Shown: positions 4,998 to 5,407 of the stretch, piece after piece | How the letters are laid out: each line of letters opens with the position of its first letter | Numbering within the stretch: position 1 is the first letter of the stretch | From: Bacteroidales bacterium UBA4459 | Lineage (GTDB): Bacteria > Bacteroidota > Bacteroidia > Bacteroidales > F082 | Direction of reading: 5' to 3' | Assembly (NCBI GenBank): GCA_002389465.1 | Contig: DGOT01000125.1 | Location: 15,461-20,867, forward strand | Length of the DNA: 5,407 nucleotides | Notes under the pieces: model-generated | The model's database searches: none | What the model saw: the letters and a program-made list of their open reading frames with translations, nothing else | What the model was told of the DNA's origin: nothing | Translations under genes and position numbers: made by a program

Positions 4998-5407
4998 CTT
5001 AAGCTTATTTTTTGTACACGGCCATTTTCCAGCTTATATCTCTCGTGGCTTTCGGAGCAGGTGGCATAACCATTATCGTCAAATTCCAGCCGATGGCCGT
5101 AAGCACTCATCCAACCCACCTGTCTGGCCGGATTCCCTACAACCAGCGCATAAGGCAGCACTTCTTTGGTAACAACAGCGCCCGCACCGATAAAAGCATA
5201 CTCGCCAATGTCATGCCCACAGACAATAGTGGCGTTGGCTCCGATACTGGTACCCTTTCTCACGATAGTTTTCACGTATTGACCACGCCTGACAACAGCA
5301 CTGCGGGGGTTTACCACATTGGTAAAAACCATCGAAGGCCCGAGAAAAACATCATCCTCACAGATAACGCCGGTATAGATCGATACATTATTCTGCACTT
5401 TGACGTT
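4994..5407 (-). CDS. WbpD/WlbB-like sugar-nucleotide N-acetyltransferase (hexapeptide repeat), 5' end missing
   Basis: The frame is open through the window edge, so 137 C-terminal residues are visible and the start lies outside. Family members are about 190-200 residues, so perhaps 55-60 are missing. The GTG at 5398 is an internal valine, not a start. The visible part shows left-handed beta-helix repeats: VQNNVSIYTGVICEDDVFLG (4-23), SIGANATIVCGHDIGEYAFI (54-73) and GAGAVVTKEV (74-83). These are followed by the cap ALVVGNPARQVGWMS (87-101). GPSMVFTNVVNPRS (23-36) and the C-terminal tail CSESHERYKLENG (117-129) resemble WbpD/WlbB. Those enzymes acetylate the 3-amino group of UDP-2-acetamido-3-amino-glucuronate using acetyl-CoA, for O-antigen sugars. 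The exact substrate is inferred from resemblance only. A related 3-amino-hexose acetyltransferase is possible. The gene overlaps galE by 4 nt. Confidence 0.85.
   Translation of the reverse strand, partial: NVKVQNNVSIYTGVICEDDVFLGPSMVFTNVVNPRSAVVRRGQYVKTIVRKGTSIGANATIVCGHDIGEYAFIGAGAVVTKEVLPYALVVGNPARQVGWMSAYGHRLEFDDNGYATCSESHERYKLENGRVQKISLR

Noticed and set aside
4765..5172. 135-codon plus-strand frame across the galE/acetyltransferase junction
   Set aside because: It is antisense to two conserved coding regions and has no recognisable motif.
1..5407. CRISPR array, insertion sequence, tRNA or other structured RNA
   Set aside because: No regularly spaced repeats, transposase, terminal inverted repeats or tRNA-like cloverleaf were seen, and almost all the sequence is occupied by conserved genes.

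Overview
The window looks like a piece of chromosome from a Bacteroidetes bacterium, most likely order Bacteroidales; I cannot place it to genus. Three things point there. None of the gene starts has a convincing Shine-Dalgarno sequence. Promoter-like elements match the Bacteroidetes -7 consensus TAnnTTTG. The protein sequences (short-lid adenylate kinase, L28, GalE, RmlB, Hpt) resemble Bacteroidales versions. Base composition is moderate, and coding density is high with short gaps.

Layout. Positions 1-72 are probably the last codons of an upstream gene. It overlaps an O-methyltransferase gene (69-707, +), which converges on purE (732-1238, -). purE and hpt (1333-1875, +) are divergent and share a 94-bp control region. 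It holds a good -7 element for each gene and a small inverted repeat between them. adk (1892-2461, +) follows hpt by 16 nt and is probably co-transcribed. adk converges on rpmB (2532-2771, -), and a strong rho-independent terminator for rpmB lies between them. The rest is on the minus strand. Read in transcription order it is a WbpD/WlbB-type sugar N-acetyltransferase (5407-4994, 5' end outside the window), galE (4997-3972), rfbB/rmlB (3929-2877), and then rpmB with its own putative promoter.

How the genes work together. purE (de novo IMP synthesis), hpt (purine salvage) and adk (adenylate interconversion) form a purine-nucleotide block. The N-acetyltransferase, GalE and RfbB form the end of a nucleotide-sugar or surface-polysaccharide operon: the first two overlap by ATGA and the third follows after 42 nt. 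rpmB is a housekeeping ribosomal gene at the boundary between the blocks.

Every complete gene belongs to a well-known family. I found no sign of a new enzyme system, mobile element, CRISPR array, tRNA or rRNA. The observations worth a second look are regulatory: the shared purE/hpt region, the inverted repeat inside the rpmB promoter spacer, and the gene order around rpmB and adk. No gene-free stretch exceeds about 105 bp.
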